A stretch of 64,000 bases of DNA, taken from NCBI GenBank assembly GCA_036676295.1, contig JAKFDE010000062.1, positions 62,001-126,000 on the forward strand. Direction: 5' to 3'. Position numbers and translations under genes: made by a program. This document shows, piece by piece, positions 53,278 through 61,673 of the stretch (the first letter of the stretch is position 1; each line of letters opens with the position of its first letter). The notes beneath the pieces were generated by a model. That model searched no databases, had not been told where the DNA came from, and saw nothing but the letters and a program-made list of their open reading frames with translations. Source of the DNA: UBA4416 sp036676295 (GTDB taxonomy: Bacteria; Bacteroidota; Bacteroidia; B-17B0; Aurantibacillaceae).

Positions 53278-53578
53278 AATCAGAAGGCTGTCAGTCTTGA
53301 GTCTGCAAGTTCGAAAATGAATTGTTTTAGCAATTCGTGTGTTTCTTGTGTAAATAATTTTCAGAAAACTTATTTTAAAATCGCAATTGATCATTTATGA
53401 CAATCATCAGTATAATCTTTGACATAAATCAAAGACAGGACTCACTCATTCTGTAACTTTAGTTTGTGAAAATATCATTATTATAATTTGGTGGCGAGTT
53501 ACTTAAAAAAATAATTGAATTTCAATATTAAAAATGAAGCCTACCCAATGTAAAATAAGTCCTTCAAATCATTTAATT
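53278..53578. other. Intergenic region without a gene
   Basis: About 300 bases with no convincing coding frame or RNA gene. The left half shows nothing; the right half holds a CRP/FNR-like palindrome (53417-53434) and a promoter-like box serving the downstream PagL-like gene. An in-frame ATG at 53534 would add 15 residues to that gene. Confidence 0.6.
53417..53461 (+). promoter_or_regulatory. CRP/FNR-type operator with -7 promoter element
   Basis: CTTTGA-N6-TCAAAG (53417-53434) is a perfect palindrome; its core TTGACATAAATCAA is one mismatch from the FNR consensus TTGATnnnnATCAA. TAACTTTA at 53454-53461 is a near match to TAnnTTTG. If transcription starts about 6 bases after it, the palindrome is centred near -41.5, the classic class II activator position. 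The regulated gene would be the PagL-like gene at 53579. Confidence 0.45.
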
Positions 53579-54220
53579 ATGAAGAGAGATAGAGGAAACG
53601 TTTTTCTCATTTTTTATGGTGCACTCTTTTTTTTATCGTTCACAAAAACATTTGCTCAGGAATTTCAAAAAAAAGACTCTACATTTTGTTACCATACTTA
53701 TTGTTCTAAATTTGAAATAAGTGGTGAATATTTGTTGCCTACCCGTTATAGCAATGAGATAAACACCTTATCCATTCATGGTTTCTATTGGAAAAAACAT
53801 TTCAAAAATTCTTCTATAATGATTAGTGCAGGAATAACAGGAACCTATGCCTGGGGTTATTCCACTCAGTGGGAACCCACATCAGATAGTACTGAAAAGG
53901 CTATAGATTATAAAACTTCAGCTTTTGGTATTGGTCCGGTTTTCCAAATAGACCCAACTATTATTAAGATACAGCGATTTAAACTAAATATCGAAGCATC
54001 CGGAGGTGTTATATTATATAACAGACATTTTCCATATGGGGGTGATATTTATAATTTTATGTTTCGTGTCGGACCATCATTGATCTATAAACTAAACAAT
54101 AACAGCTCACTTAAAATTGGCTATAGATGGATGCATGTTTCTAATGGACAAGGAATGGGGAATCATAATCCTTTTTATGAAGCTCAAGGAATCAATATAA
54201 GTTTTGTTATTATCAAGTAA
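53579..54220 (+). CDS. Acyloxyacyl hydrolase / lipid A deacylase PagL-like outer-membrane protein
   Basis: A 213-residue protein. I chose the ATG at 53579 (MKRDRGNVFLIFYGALFF) because it opens a proper signal peptide ending at TFAQ (about residue 27); the in-frame ATG at 53534 does not. The mature part alternates like an eight-stranded beta barrel. Near the end, YRWMHVSNGQGMGNHNPFYEAQ carries the PagL triad pattern: His186, Ser188 and a Glu at 201, 15 residues after the His. PagL enzymes remove the 3-O acyl chain of lipid A in the outer membrane. Family membership is likely; activity is inferred. Confidence 0.78.
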   Translation: MKRDRGNVFLIFYGALFFLSFTKTFAQEFQKKDSTFCYHTYCSKFEISGEYLLPTRYSNEINTLSIHGFYWKKHFKNSSIMISAGITGTYAWGYSTQWEPTSDSTEKAIDYKTSAFGIGPVFQIDPTIIKIQRFKLNIEASGGVILYNRHFPYGGDIYNFMFRVGPSLIYKLNNNSSLKIGYRWMHVSNGQGMGNHNPFYEAQGINISFVIIK

Positions 54221-54293
54221 ATCTTCTTTTCACACACTGGAGTGAATTTTAAATAATTAAAGTATTTTTATAGTTTAATTATTTAACTATTTC

Positions 54294-54974
54294 ATGCAAA
54301 ACATCATCCTGCTTCATGGCGCCATTGGCGCAGCTGATCAATTAGATTCAATAGCATCTACCTTAAAAGAAAAAAATTATAATGTCTATACATTAAATTT
54401 TTCAGGACATGGCAAAACGCCTTTTCAAAATCAATTTGGTATTGAACAATTTGCCGGTGAGCTTGAATCTTTTATCAAATCTAATAATTTAAGTCAACCT
54501 ACTGTTTTTGGTTATAGTATGGGTGGCTATATAGCTTTGTATTTAGCACATCAACAACCAAACTTATTGGGTAATATTATTACTCTAGGCACTAAGTTTG
54601 AATGGTCTCCTGAAATTGCTGCAAAAGAAGTAAAGATGCTGGATTCAAAAACAATCTCTGAAAAAGTACCAAAATTTGCAGAAGCTTTAAAAAACAGACA
54701 TGGCAATGATTGGGAGAGCCTACTTCAAAAAACTGCTGATATGATGGTAGACTTAGGAGCAAACAATGCTTTAAAACAAACTGATGTTTCTTTGATTGAA
54801 AACAAAGTATTAATTGGATTAGCGGATAAAGACACAATGGTGAGTTTGAATGAAACTACAGCAGTTTATAAGCAATTGAAAAACGGAGCAATGTATATGC
54901 TTCCAAACACCAAACATCCTATTGAAAGTGTAAATGTAAGTCTGCTCTCAAAAATAATAAGTGGCTTTAATTAA
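54294..54974 (+). CDS. Alpha/beta hydrolase
   Basis: A 226-residue alpha/beta-fold hydrolase without a signal peptide. LLHGAIGAADQL is the oxyanion-side HG motif, GYSMGGYIAL the nucleophile elbow with Ser75, GLADKDTMV supplies the acidic residue, and NTKHPIE the catalytic His. The substrate cannot be predicted. The TauE-like permease gene starts 13 bases later, so the two may be co-transcribed. Confidence 0.9.
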   Translation: MQNIILLHGAIGAADQLDSIASTLKEKNYNVYTLNFSGHGKTPFQNQFGIEQFAGELESFIKSNNLSQPTVFGYSMGGYIALYLAHQQPNLLGNIITLGTKFEWSPEIAAKEVKMLDSKTISEKVPKFAEALKNRHGNDWESLLQKTADMMVDLGANNALKQTDVSLIENKVLIGLADKDTMVSLNETTAVYKQLKNGAMYMLPNTKHPIESVNVSLLSKIISGFN

Positions 54975-54987
54975 TCACTTTCAATAG

Positions 54988-55788
54988 ATGCAATTTTCAG
55001 ATATCATTAACGACTACGGCATATGGACACTTATTTTATTGTCTGTTTCAGCATTTATTGCCGGCTTTATTGATGCTGTTGTTGGAGGTGGAGGATTAAT
55101 ACAAACACCTTTTTTATTGATCACATTCCCGAAGATGCCATTACCGATTTTATTTGGCACTAATAAAATTGCGGCTTTGGCCGGCACTTCTATTGCAGCA
55201 TTCAAGTATGCTAAAAAAGTAACGTTTGATTTCCGACTCTTATTCGTGATTGCAGCCAGTTGTTTTGTTTCCTCGTTTTTTGGAGCAAAACTCGTCAGTC
55301 ATATTGATAGCAATATTCTTAAACCCATCATATTAATTATACTTATTGCCATAGCTATCTACACTTTTTTAAAAAAGAATTTAGGCGCTATTGAAACGAA
55401 GCAACTTTCTCTCAATAAGCAACTATTATATGGCTCGGTCATTGGTTTAGTTGTAGGTTTTTATGATGGTTTTTTTGGTCCGGGAACAGGCAGTTTTTTT
55501 GTATTAGGCTTTGTTGTTATTTTGGGTTTTGAATTTGTGAAAGCATCTGCTTATTCAAAAATTGTTAATTGTATTACAAATATATCTGCGCTCATTGTCT
55601 TTATTAAACAAGGACATTATATACTACATCTTGCTATTTTATTAGCCGTATTTAATATTATAGGAAGTTTTATCGGCAGCTCTTTGGCTCTCAAAAAAGG
55701 AAACGGATTTGTCCGAATTATTTTCCTGGTCATTGTGTCAGTAATGATCTTAAAGTATGGATATGATGTGGTATCAGCATATTTTTAG
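54988..55788 (+). CDS. TSUP family (TauE/SafE) membrane transporter
   Basis: A 266-residue permease with about eight TM segments arranged as two repeats. The first repeat has AGFIDAVVGGGGLIQTPFLL and FGTNKIAALAGTSIAAFKY; the second has GFYDGFFGPGTGSFFVLGF. These glycine-rich motifs define the TSUP (sulfite/organosulfonate exporter TauE/SafE) family. Substrate unknown; sulfur anions are typical of the family. A bidirectional terminator follows. Confidence 0.93.
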   Translation: MQFSDIINDYGIWTLILLSVSAFIAGFIDAVVGGGGLIQTPFLLITFPKMPLPILFGTNKIAALAGTSIAAFKYAKKVTFDFRLLFVIAASCFVSSFFGAKLVSHIDSNILKPIILIILIAIAIYTFLKKNLGAIETKQLSLNKQLLYGSVIGLVVGFYDGFFGPGTGSFFVLGFVVILGFEFVKASAYSKIVNCITNISALIVFIKQGHYILHLAILLAVFNIIGSFIGSSLALKKGNGFVRIIFLVIVSVMILKYGYDVVSAYF

Positions 55789-55796
55789 TTTATAAA

Positions 55797-55825
55797 TTTT
55801 GAGGTACCAAATTGGCACCTCAAAA
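55797..55825. terminator. Bidirectional terminator
   Basis: Arms 55797-55810 and 55812-55825 (TTTTGAGGTACCAA and its near-complement) pair with a single mismatch, flanked by T- and A-runs. It separates the convergent TauE-like gene and the nucleotidyltransferase-like gene. Confidence 0.8.
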
Positions 55826-55834
55826 GTAGAACTA

Positions 55835-56512
55835 CTAAAGTTCTATTTTTATTATATCTCTTTTCTCAAATTGATTATTGCTAATTATGGCCCCATCCTT
55901 CTTCTCTACTTTGTTTCCAAGATACATAATATGAGAATATGCTTTAAATACTTTCGTAGTATAATTATCCGGCAAAAAATGCATATCAACTCCCTTGGGA
56001 ATCTTTTCACACGAACGTAAATAATTTTCATTAAGTTGAAAGTTATTCAAATATTCTTCATTTAATAGAATAACACAATCTAAATCATTAGGGTTACTAT
56101 TAGATTCATCAACAAAACTACCTCCAATTAAAACAAATAATAAATCGACTTTAGCCAGAATTTTTATTTCAGCAATGAAAACTAAAAGTTCGCTAAATAA
56201 TGATTTCTTTTTTATTGAAGACAAATATTTTATCTCAAATGAGTCTCTATCCACAAATACTGGTTCTACTAAATATGGAGTATTTATTTTTATTAACCAA
56301 TCACACTTATGATTTAACCAACACAAAAATCTGTATTCAATTCCTTCAAATTTCTTTTTTTCAATCAGGTAATCATAAACAATTTTAAAGAACTCTTCAT
56401 TATCAGGACACTCATAATTCATTGAATAATTTTCAATTTCTCTTTCTAACATTTCAACTCCTGCCTGACTTGTTTTCCAAGTTCGAATTATCGGTAATCT
56501 ATTTTCTTCCAT
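55835..56512 (-). CDS. Nucleotidyltransferase-fold protein (DUF6932-like)
   Basis: A 225-residue soluble protein. The stretch VLIGGSFVDESNSNPNDLDCVILL (residues 128-150 approximately) is the minimal nucleotidyltransferase signature hGGS-x10-DhD, with Gly130-Gly131-Ser132 and Asp143/Asp145. The third acidic residue may be Asp174 or nearby (GVDMHFLPD). Proteins of this type include DUF6932 and the MNT toxin-antitoxin nucleotidyltransferases. The N-terminal half is acidic and helical and unlike anything I recognise. It sits 27 bases after a small gene on the same strand, between the condensin locus and a terminator. A role in AMPylation, toxin-antitoxin or defence is only an inference. Confidence 0.7.
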   Translation of the reverse strand: MEENRLPIIRTWKTSQAGVEMLEREIENYSMNYECPDNEEFFKIVYDYLIEKKKFEGIEYRFLCWLNHKCDWLIKINTPYLVEPVFVDRDSFEIKYLSSIKKKSLFSELLVFIAEIKILAKVDLLFVLIGGSFVDESNSNPNDLDCVILLNEEYLNNFQLNENYLRSCEKIPKGVDMHFLPDNYTTKVFKAYSHIMYLGNKVEKKDGAIISNNQFEKRDIIKIEL

Positions 56513-56539
56513 TTATTTTAGAACAATAATATTGGGAAT

Positions 56540-56770
56540 TTAATTCGAACTTTTCCAGTATGGTAATATAACACATTCATAATTATATAATACGTCTTCG
56601 TATTCATTCAAGTAGTCTTCTGCCTCTTCATAAGAATCAAATAAATTTTTTCTATCTAAAGCAGGATCCCAAAGAAAATATGGAAAATTATCACAGGGCT
56701 CTAATGTAATGTCATATGAAACAACTTTAATATCTGTATGGGGCCTAATCCGAAATATTTTAAATTTCAT
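56540..56770 (-). CDS. Small acidic protein of unknown function upstream of the nucleotidyltransferase-like gene
   Basis: A 76-residue soluble protein (MKFKIFRIRPHTDIKVVSYD), rich in Asp, Glu and Tyr (SYEEAEDYLNEYEDVLYNYE), with beta-strand-like ends. No family recognised. It is 27 bases upstream of the nucleotidyltransferase-like gene and probably co-transcribed with it. A small partner preceding a nucleotidyltransferase recalls two-gene toxin-antitoxin modules, but it has no HEPN motif (R-x4-6-H), so the classical HEPN-MNT type is not supported. Confidence 0.65.
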   Translation of the reverse strand: MKFKIFRIRPHTDIKVVSYDITLEPCDNFPYFLWDPALDRKNLFDSYEEAEDYLNEYEDVLYNYECVILPYWKSSN

Positions 56771-56794
56771 AATGATTAATTTTAATAAATTAAT

Positions 56795-56822
56795 ACCTGT
56801 CAGGAAATAAATCCTGACAGGT
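56795..56822. repeat. Perfect palindromic hairpin
   Basis: ACCTGTCAGGA (56795-56805), a 6-base loop, and TCCTGACAGGT (56812-56822): an 11-bp perfect stem. It lies between the SMC gene end and the 76-aa gene start. It may terminate the condensin transcript or be a dispersed repeat. Confidence 0.8.
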
Positions 56823-56832
56823 ATAAAAAATA

Positions 56833-56856
56833 GTTCTCGACTTCGCTCGAACTGAC
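56833..56856. repeat. Dispersed REP-like palindrome (copy 2)
   Basis: GTTCTCGACTTCGCTCGAAC followed by TGACA forms an imperfect hairpin and shares the TCTCGAC/GCTCGAACTGACA core with the element at 7162-7183, nearly 50 kb away. It lies 9 bases past the stop of the SMC gene. Confidence 0.7.
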
Positions 56857-56865
56857 AAAATAAAA

Positions 56866-59800
56866 TTACGCTTCTACCTCGGTTACAATACTTGGGAAGA
56901 TACGTACGTTGTTATTTTCCTCTCTACGGAACTGATACGTGTATTTGTAATGACTCTCTAATCCTGATTTATTAGGTAAACCGTTGATCATCATAATATT
57001 TCTGTTTTTCGCAAAACGTAATAACTCACGTAAGTAATGCGCAGAGATCTGCCCTACCTCATCAATGATACAATGTACTTTAAAGTCTTTACTACTTCTA
57101 TGTGAAGATTCTTTAATAAATACGTGTAACAAGGTAATGTAGATAATCGCTTTTACCAAGATATCGGTTCCGGTACTACCAATACTGTCAATTTTATGTG
57201 TCCAGCCAGTTTCATTCATACCTTCTTTAATATTGAAACGTAACTCGAACAGATCCTGTAAACGAATTTCTTCCTGCTCTTGTTCTTTAATCGCCTGACG
57301 TAATTGTTCTAATAATTTAACCGCACGGTTAGAGATCTCTTTATTTTTGTGAGTTGCAAAATCCGTATTGAATAAACCTTCGTTGTAGACTAAGCCATTT
57401 TCTTCACGGAATTCCTGAATACGTTTTAATAATTTGTAAACTTTATTCTCAGAATCTTCTAAACGAATTTTGATGAACTCAATTAATTTTGATTCTTCGA
57501 ACTCCGCTTTTTTGAAATCTTCCGCAATCAAGGTAATGATATGCTGAATTTTATCTTTTTGTCCGCTTAACTCTTTTACTTTAGTAGCAATACTATCTGT
57601 TACCAAACCAATTTGTGTAGCTGTTTCTGCAATAGATAATTCAATTTTGTTTTCGTTGATGAATGAACGTAAGTTTTGCGCAAAACGTTCGTATTCACCT
57701 TGAGTCGCATCATTACGAATCACAAAGTTAAAGTGATTATCTAAACGGAACTTCCCGGCAAACTCATTCACATAACGTTGGAACGCGCCATACTCTTCAT
57801 TAAAGTGAGAATCGTTTTTCAATAACTGAGTACAAAGATCCATTACACTGTAATTGGTTTTCTTAGGCTCAGCGCGCTCAATAATATCAGCGTATTTGTT
57901 ATACACCGGAGTTTCACGGAAGTTCTTCGTGAAATAATTGATACCATTATTGAACTCAATTAACTCTTCGTCAAACGCACGTTTTTGTTTATTCAACTCC
58001 ATACGTTTGATATTGTATTTACGAGCGATCTCTTCCAACTCCGCCGTTAAATCATTAGCTGATTTCACGTACTCTTCTTTTTTCTGAATCAAATCAGGTA
58101 ATTTATCAAAGATCTCACGTTTATCTTTTAAATAATCGCTTACAACCTGAGAGTATTGTTCAATTTCTTTTAAAGCTTCTTGCAATTCTTTGATACGTGC
58201 ATCGATCTTTTTGATCTCTTTACTGTCAACACCTTTAGCTTTAAAGTTTGATTCTTTCTCTGAGCTTAATTGCGTTTCTTTTTCTTCGTATTCCTTTACC
58301 TGATTTTTCTTCTCAACTTCTAACTCAGAGATCTCAGATTCCTGACGAGCTTTTAAATCTGCTAAACGCTCATCATTGAACGCTTTTAATTTATCAAACT
58401 GAGTATTGAAATCATTTAATAAGTTGTTTTTCTTTTTATTTAAAACAGCTAACTCTTCTTCAATGATATTTAGTTTTTGGCGGTTACCTGATAAAGATTG
58501 CTCAACCTCAGTACTAGCACGCTGTTTCCAGTCTTCTAATTCTAAAATCAATTTTTTCTCACGTTTATCAGCTAATTCTAAAGAGTAATCTAATACTTTC
58601 AGATCTTCTTTTAACTCACCTAATTGTTTACCGAATTTATCGGCAGCCAACATTTTTTCTTCGTTATTAGCTGTTTGGAATTGATTCAATGCTTCTTCCA
58701 AATCACGGATCATTGCCAAACGCTCATTCTTTTCGAATTGATATTCTTCGATAGATTTAGAAACTACAGGAACCTCATCTAATTTTAAAGTAATACCGTA
58801 TAAGGATATTTCTTTGCTATCAGTTAAAGTTGGATTCAGATCCGAACGAAATAACAGATCCTCGTTAACCACTTTACCAATGGTATTTTGCCAATCTTTT
58901 ACGTTCTTTTCTAAATAACCATATAACGCATCGTGCTGAACATTTAATTTATCTTCAATTGTTTTGATCTCCGTTTTAATCCGAATGATCTCATTATTGG
59001 TTTTTTGAATCTGGTTAGATAAAGAGCCTTTTAATTTTTGCTCTAAATTTTCCCACTCTTTTTGGTTAGTTTGAACGATGTTAGTTTTAATAGCACGCTC
59101 AGACTTATTTTTGTAATTGATCGCTCTTAACTCTGCTAATTCCGTTTCGTGCGACTTAATCTCAGTTTCATAAAAACGCGTATTACGAATAACTTTTTCT
59201 TCTGCCTTTAATTCGTTAAACTCAATTTGCTTAACGGTTACTTCTGCATTAAGTTCTGTTACTGCATTTTCGCGTTTGTCTTTTAACTCAGCGTCTTTTT
59301 TATTGTATTCGTTCTTTTGTAATAATTGTAACTCGTTGTAATGATTAAAGATCTCACCGGTACGAGAGTTGATCTTATTAATATAAGCTGTTTTATCATT
59401 ACGCAACTGCTCGATCAAAGATGAATACTTCATCTCAATGCTTTGTACATTAGACGTTAATGATTCGTACTCACGACGAGCAATGTTTAGATCAACCTGT
59501 AATTTCTCACGTTCAGCATTTTTCTCAACCGCTTGCTCAATATTTTTTTCCTTATATTCTTTTAATTTCTTGTTGGCCTCACGAATGGTTCTATCGTAAT
59601 AACCAATTTCTTCACGGATGTCTTTTTGTTTTTCTTCTAAAGCTGTTTTTTGTTCTTCGTTTGCTTCAGCTAATCGATCCAACTCCTCTTCTTTTTCGCG
59701 AGACGATTTGATAATGGTTTCGTTTTGAGTTTCGGCATAACGCAAACTACTACCTAACTTATCAGCCATTTCCATTTGCGCACCTTTTAACATGTGCACC

Positions 59801-60549
59801 TGATCATATTTTTTATCAATGAACTCAATTAACTGCTGAGATTCTTTTTTCAAATACGTTTCGATATCAGAATATTTCTCGTTGAACTGACGTAACTGAC
59901 GCTCTACCTGCTCTAACTTAATACTACTGTTTTCGTTAGTTAAAGAGTTCGCAATAAAATCTTTAATAAAACGGCTATCAATGCTACTCTTAGAGCTTAA
60001 GAATACATTGGTAATAGATTTAGGAATGTTTTGATATTTTTCGTTTCCTTTTAATAAATGGAATTTCGATAATTGTTTATCCGTTTCAGTTCCGTATAAA
60101 ATATTACGGTAACGTTCAAACGTATCAATTTGATTAGAAATGTAAATGCCACGTTTTTCGAAACCTGCAATTACTTCTTTAATTTTAAGTGCCTCATCAT
60201 TTTCGTTAAAGAAATAATCAGGACTATATTCTGCATCCACAAAACGGAATACCAACTTATTATGACGGTAAACGATCACAAAGAATGGTTTATCTTCGGT
60301 ACGGATCTCATAAATCAAATACGAGTTCTCATAACGGAAATAATGTTCTTCAAAAGGCTTTTGTGAAGCGGAGATACCAAGACCTCTACTATTAGCGCTA
60401 TAAAAGAACAAGATAGCACGTTGCAAAGACGTTTTACCAAAGTTATTTGTTCCAACAAAACAAGTGTTACCACTCATTTCAATATCTGCATACTTTACGT
60501 TTGCAACATTGATCTCAACAATTCTGTTTAAAATTCTACAGTTTTCCAT
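56866..60549 (-). CDS. SMC-like condensin ATPase (DUF3584; MksB/JetC-like)
   Basis: A 1227-residue ABC-type SMC protein. The N-terminal head has Walker A GTNNFGKTS (residues 33-41). Long coiled-coil arms span about 210-1100 with a central break around 590-620 that could be the hinge. The C-terminal head has the signature-like GSTGTDILVKA (1124-1134) and Walker B VHCIIDEVGQIS (Asp1163, Glu1164). This matches the DUF3584/MukB-like group, which partners with kleisin and KITE subunits, both encoded upstream. By analogy it extrudes DNA loops in an ATP-dependent way. Whether it organises the chromosome (MksB) or destroys plasmids (JetC) cannot be told. It is shorter than MukB (about 1480) and close to JetC/MksB lengths. 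Confidence 0.88.
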   Translation of the reverse strand: MENCRILNRIVEINVANVKYADIEMSGNTCFVGTNNFGKTSLQRAILFFYSANSRGLGISASQKPFEEHYFRYENSYLIYEIRTEDKPFFVIVYRHNKLVFRFVDAEYSPDYFFNENDEALKIKEVIAGFEKRGIYISNQIDTFERYRNILYGTETDKQLSKFHLLKGNEKYQNIPKSITNVFLSSKSSIDSRFIKDFIANSLTNENSSIKLEQVERQLRQFNEKYSDIETYLKKESQQLIEFIDKKYDQVHMLKGAQMEMADKLGSSLRYAETQNETIIKSSREKEEELDRLAEANEEQKTALEEKQKDIREEIGYYDRTIREANKKLKEYKEKNIEQAVEKNAEREKLQVDLNIARREYESLTSNVQSIEMKYSSLIEQLRNDKTAYINKINSRTGEIFNHYNELQLLQKNEYNKKDAELKDKRENAVTELNAEVTVKQIEFNELKAEEKVIRNTRFYETEIKSHETELAELRAINYKNKSERAIKTNIVQTNQKEWENLEQKLKGSLSNQIQKTNNEIIRIKTEIKTIEDKLNVQHDALYGYLEKNVKDWQNTIGKVVNEDLLFRSDLNPTLTDSKEISLYGITLKLDEVPVVSKSIEEYQFEKNERLAMIRDLEEALNQFQTANNEEKMLAADKFGKQLGELKEDLKVLDYSLELADKREKKLILELEDWKQRASTEVEQSLSGNRQKLNIIEEELAVLNKKKNNLLNDFNTQFDKLKAFNDERLADLKARQESEISELEVEKKNQVKEYEEKETQLSSEKESNFKAKGVDSKEIKKIDARIKELQEALKEIEQYSQVVSDYLKDKREIFDKLPDLIQKKEEYVKSANDLTAELEEIARKYNIKRMELNKQKRAFDEELIEFNNGINYFTKNFRETPVYNKYADIIERAEPKKTNYSVMDLCTQLLKNDSHFNEEYGAFQRYVNEFAGKFRLDNHFNFVIRNDATQGEYERFAQNLRSFINENKIELSIAETATQIGLVTDSIATKVKELSGQKDKIQHIITLIAEDFKKAEFEESKLIEFIKIRLEDSENKVYKLLKRIQEFREENGLVYNEGLFNTDFATHKNKEISNRAVKLLEQLRQAIKEQEQEEIRLQDLFELRFNIKEGMNETGWTHKIDSIGSTGTDILVKAIIYITLLHVFIKESSHRSSKDFKVHCIIDEVGQISAHYLRELLRFAKNRNIMMINGLPNKSGLESHYKYTYQFRREENNNVRIFPSIVTEVEA

Positions 60550-60575
60550 TTTTATATCTCTTCTCTTTCTTGTGT

Positions 60576-60606
60576 TTCTCGCAGATTCCGCTGATCTGCG
60601 CAGATT
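60576..60606. repeat. CGCAGATT repeat element
   Basis: Two direct copies of CGCAGATT (60580-60587 and 60599-60606), and an inverted GCAGAT/ATCTGC pair (60581-60586 and 60594-60599). The motif resembles short dispersed repeats common in Bacteroidota genomes. It lies in the 76-base gap between the exported-protein gene and the SMC gene. Confidence 0.55.
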
Positions 60607-60625
60607 TTTTACTTAGTACTAAATT

Positions 60626-61636
60626 CTAATAATCGTATAATGTTATAAATGCTTTACTATATGCTTTTGTGTTTTTGGGGTCTATTCCTTTTAAAGCTGC
60701 TGCGCTTGGCATGATAATATTATACAAACCAATTTTATTTCTTTTTTTATTAGTTGATACCATGTCTTTTGCAATTGTTTTTTCGTAGCCCATCAATGGT
60801 TCGTAAAACTCAGGAGTTAACCCGTTCATTAAGTTTCTTCTGTCAATTACCTCAGCATAAAATCCCGGAGAAATATGACCATCATTCATTGCTTTAAATA
60901 GGAGACCATCCAAACGTTCATTCGTCTTATCGCTATCGTAATTCAATAAAATCACTCTTGCCACTTCACATGCTTTTTTGTTTACCAATTTTAAATTAGG
61001 AAAACCGTAAGCCTGAATATTTTTCAATAATAAAGCTGCTGTAACAGAATCTGCCTTCATTTTTTCTTTCAGCATTTTATTTTTCGTAACAAACTCCGGT
61101 AAAGCTTTGTTGCATTTAGGGTTTTTCAAACAAGCAATACAATATTCTGCTGCGGCTGTATATGCCGGAGAAGAATACTTTTTATTTGACTCTATACTGG
61201 AAATGATTTCATTTTGCCAATTAGCATTTCTTATGGCCAGACCCTGAGCTTGCCAGTCATTAATATTGGCTTCGTACTCTTTTTTAGTGTTTTGATTGTA
61301 AAAGACAACAGACGCTTTTTTGGCACTGTCAATTTCATAACCATTTAAGATAGCTTTTTCTAAAAAATGTAAAGCCTTAAACTCTTCTTTTATTTTTAAG
61401 GCGCACATTGCTGCTTTAAAATAGTGTGATGGGTTAACGCCTCCTTTATAGCTATCAAAAGCGATGTCGTATTTAGCATAAGCCTGTAATAAAGAATCGT
61501 TTTTATACATACGTTCTGCAGCAGAAACCGTACTATGAAACGCAATAAAATCTTCAGACGGAAAAGAATACTTAGTTTGCGCAAAAGAATTTACTCCTAA
61601 TGCAACAACTAACATAAATACTACTTTTTTGATCAT
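60626..61636 (-). CDS. Predicted exported helical-repeat protein inserted in the condensin operon
   Basis: A 336-residue protein with an evident signal peptide (MIKKVVFMLVVALGVNSFAQ, cleavage after about residue 20). About residues 30-110 look like TPR-type helical repeats (AYAKYDIAFDSYKG, HYFKAAMCALKIKEEFKALHFLEKAI). The C-terminal half (RLDGLLFKAMNDGHISPGFYAEVIDRRNLMNG) faintly resembles DUF6624. It is encoded between the KITE and SMC subunits, 37 bases after the former and 76 before the latter. An exported protein is not expected to contact a cytoplasmic condensin, so this may be an insertion or passenger gene. Function unknown. Confidence 0.82.
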   Translation of the reverse strand: MIKKVVFMLVVALGVNSFAQTKYSFPSEDFIAFHSTVSAAERMYKNDSLLQAYAKYDIAFDSYKGGVNPSHYFKAAMCALKIKEEFKALHFLEKAILNGYEIDSAKKASVVFYNQNTKKEYEANINDWQAQGLAIRNANWQNEIISSIESNKKYSSPAYTAAAEYCIACLKNPKCNKALPEFVTKNKMLKEKMKADSVTAALLLKNIQAYGFPNLKLVNKKACEVARVILLNYDSDKTNERLDGLLFKAMNDGHISPGFYAEVIDRRNLMNGLTPEFYEPLMGYEKTIAKDMVSTNKKRNKIGLYNIIMPSAAALKGIDPKNTKAYSKAFITLYDY

Positions 61637-61673
61637 ATATTTTATTTTTAATTCTTTAATTGATTATCAGAAC

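Noticed and set aside
53300..53345. Possible tRNA (a GTTCGAA-like loop at about 53309)
   Set aside because: No acceptor or anticodon stem can be formed around it.
56540..56770. HEPN antitoxin/toxin partner of the nucleotidyltransferase-like protein
   Set aside because: No R-x4-6-H motif and the protein is too short for a HEPN domain.
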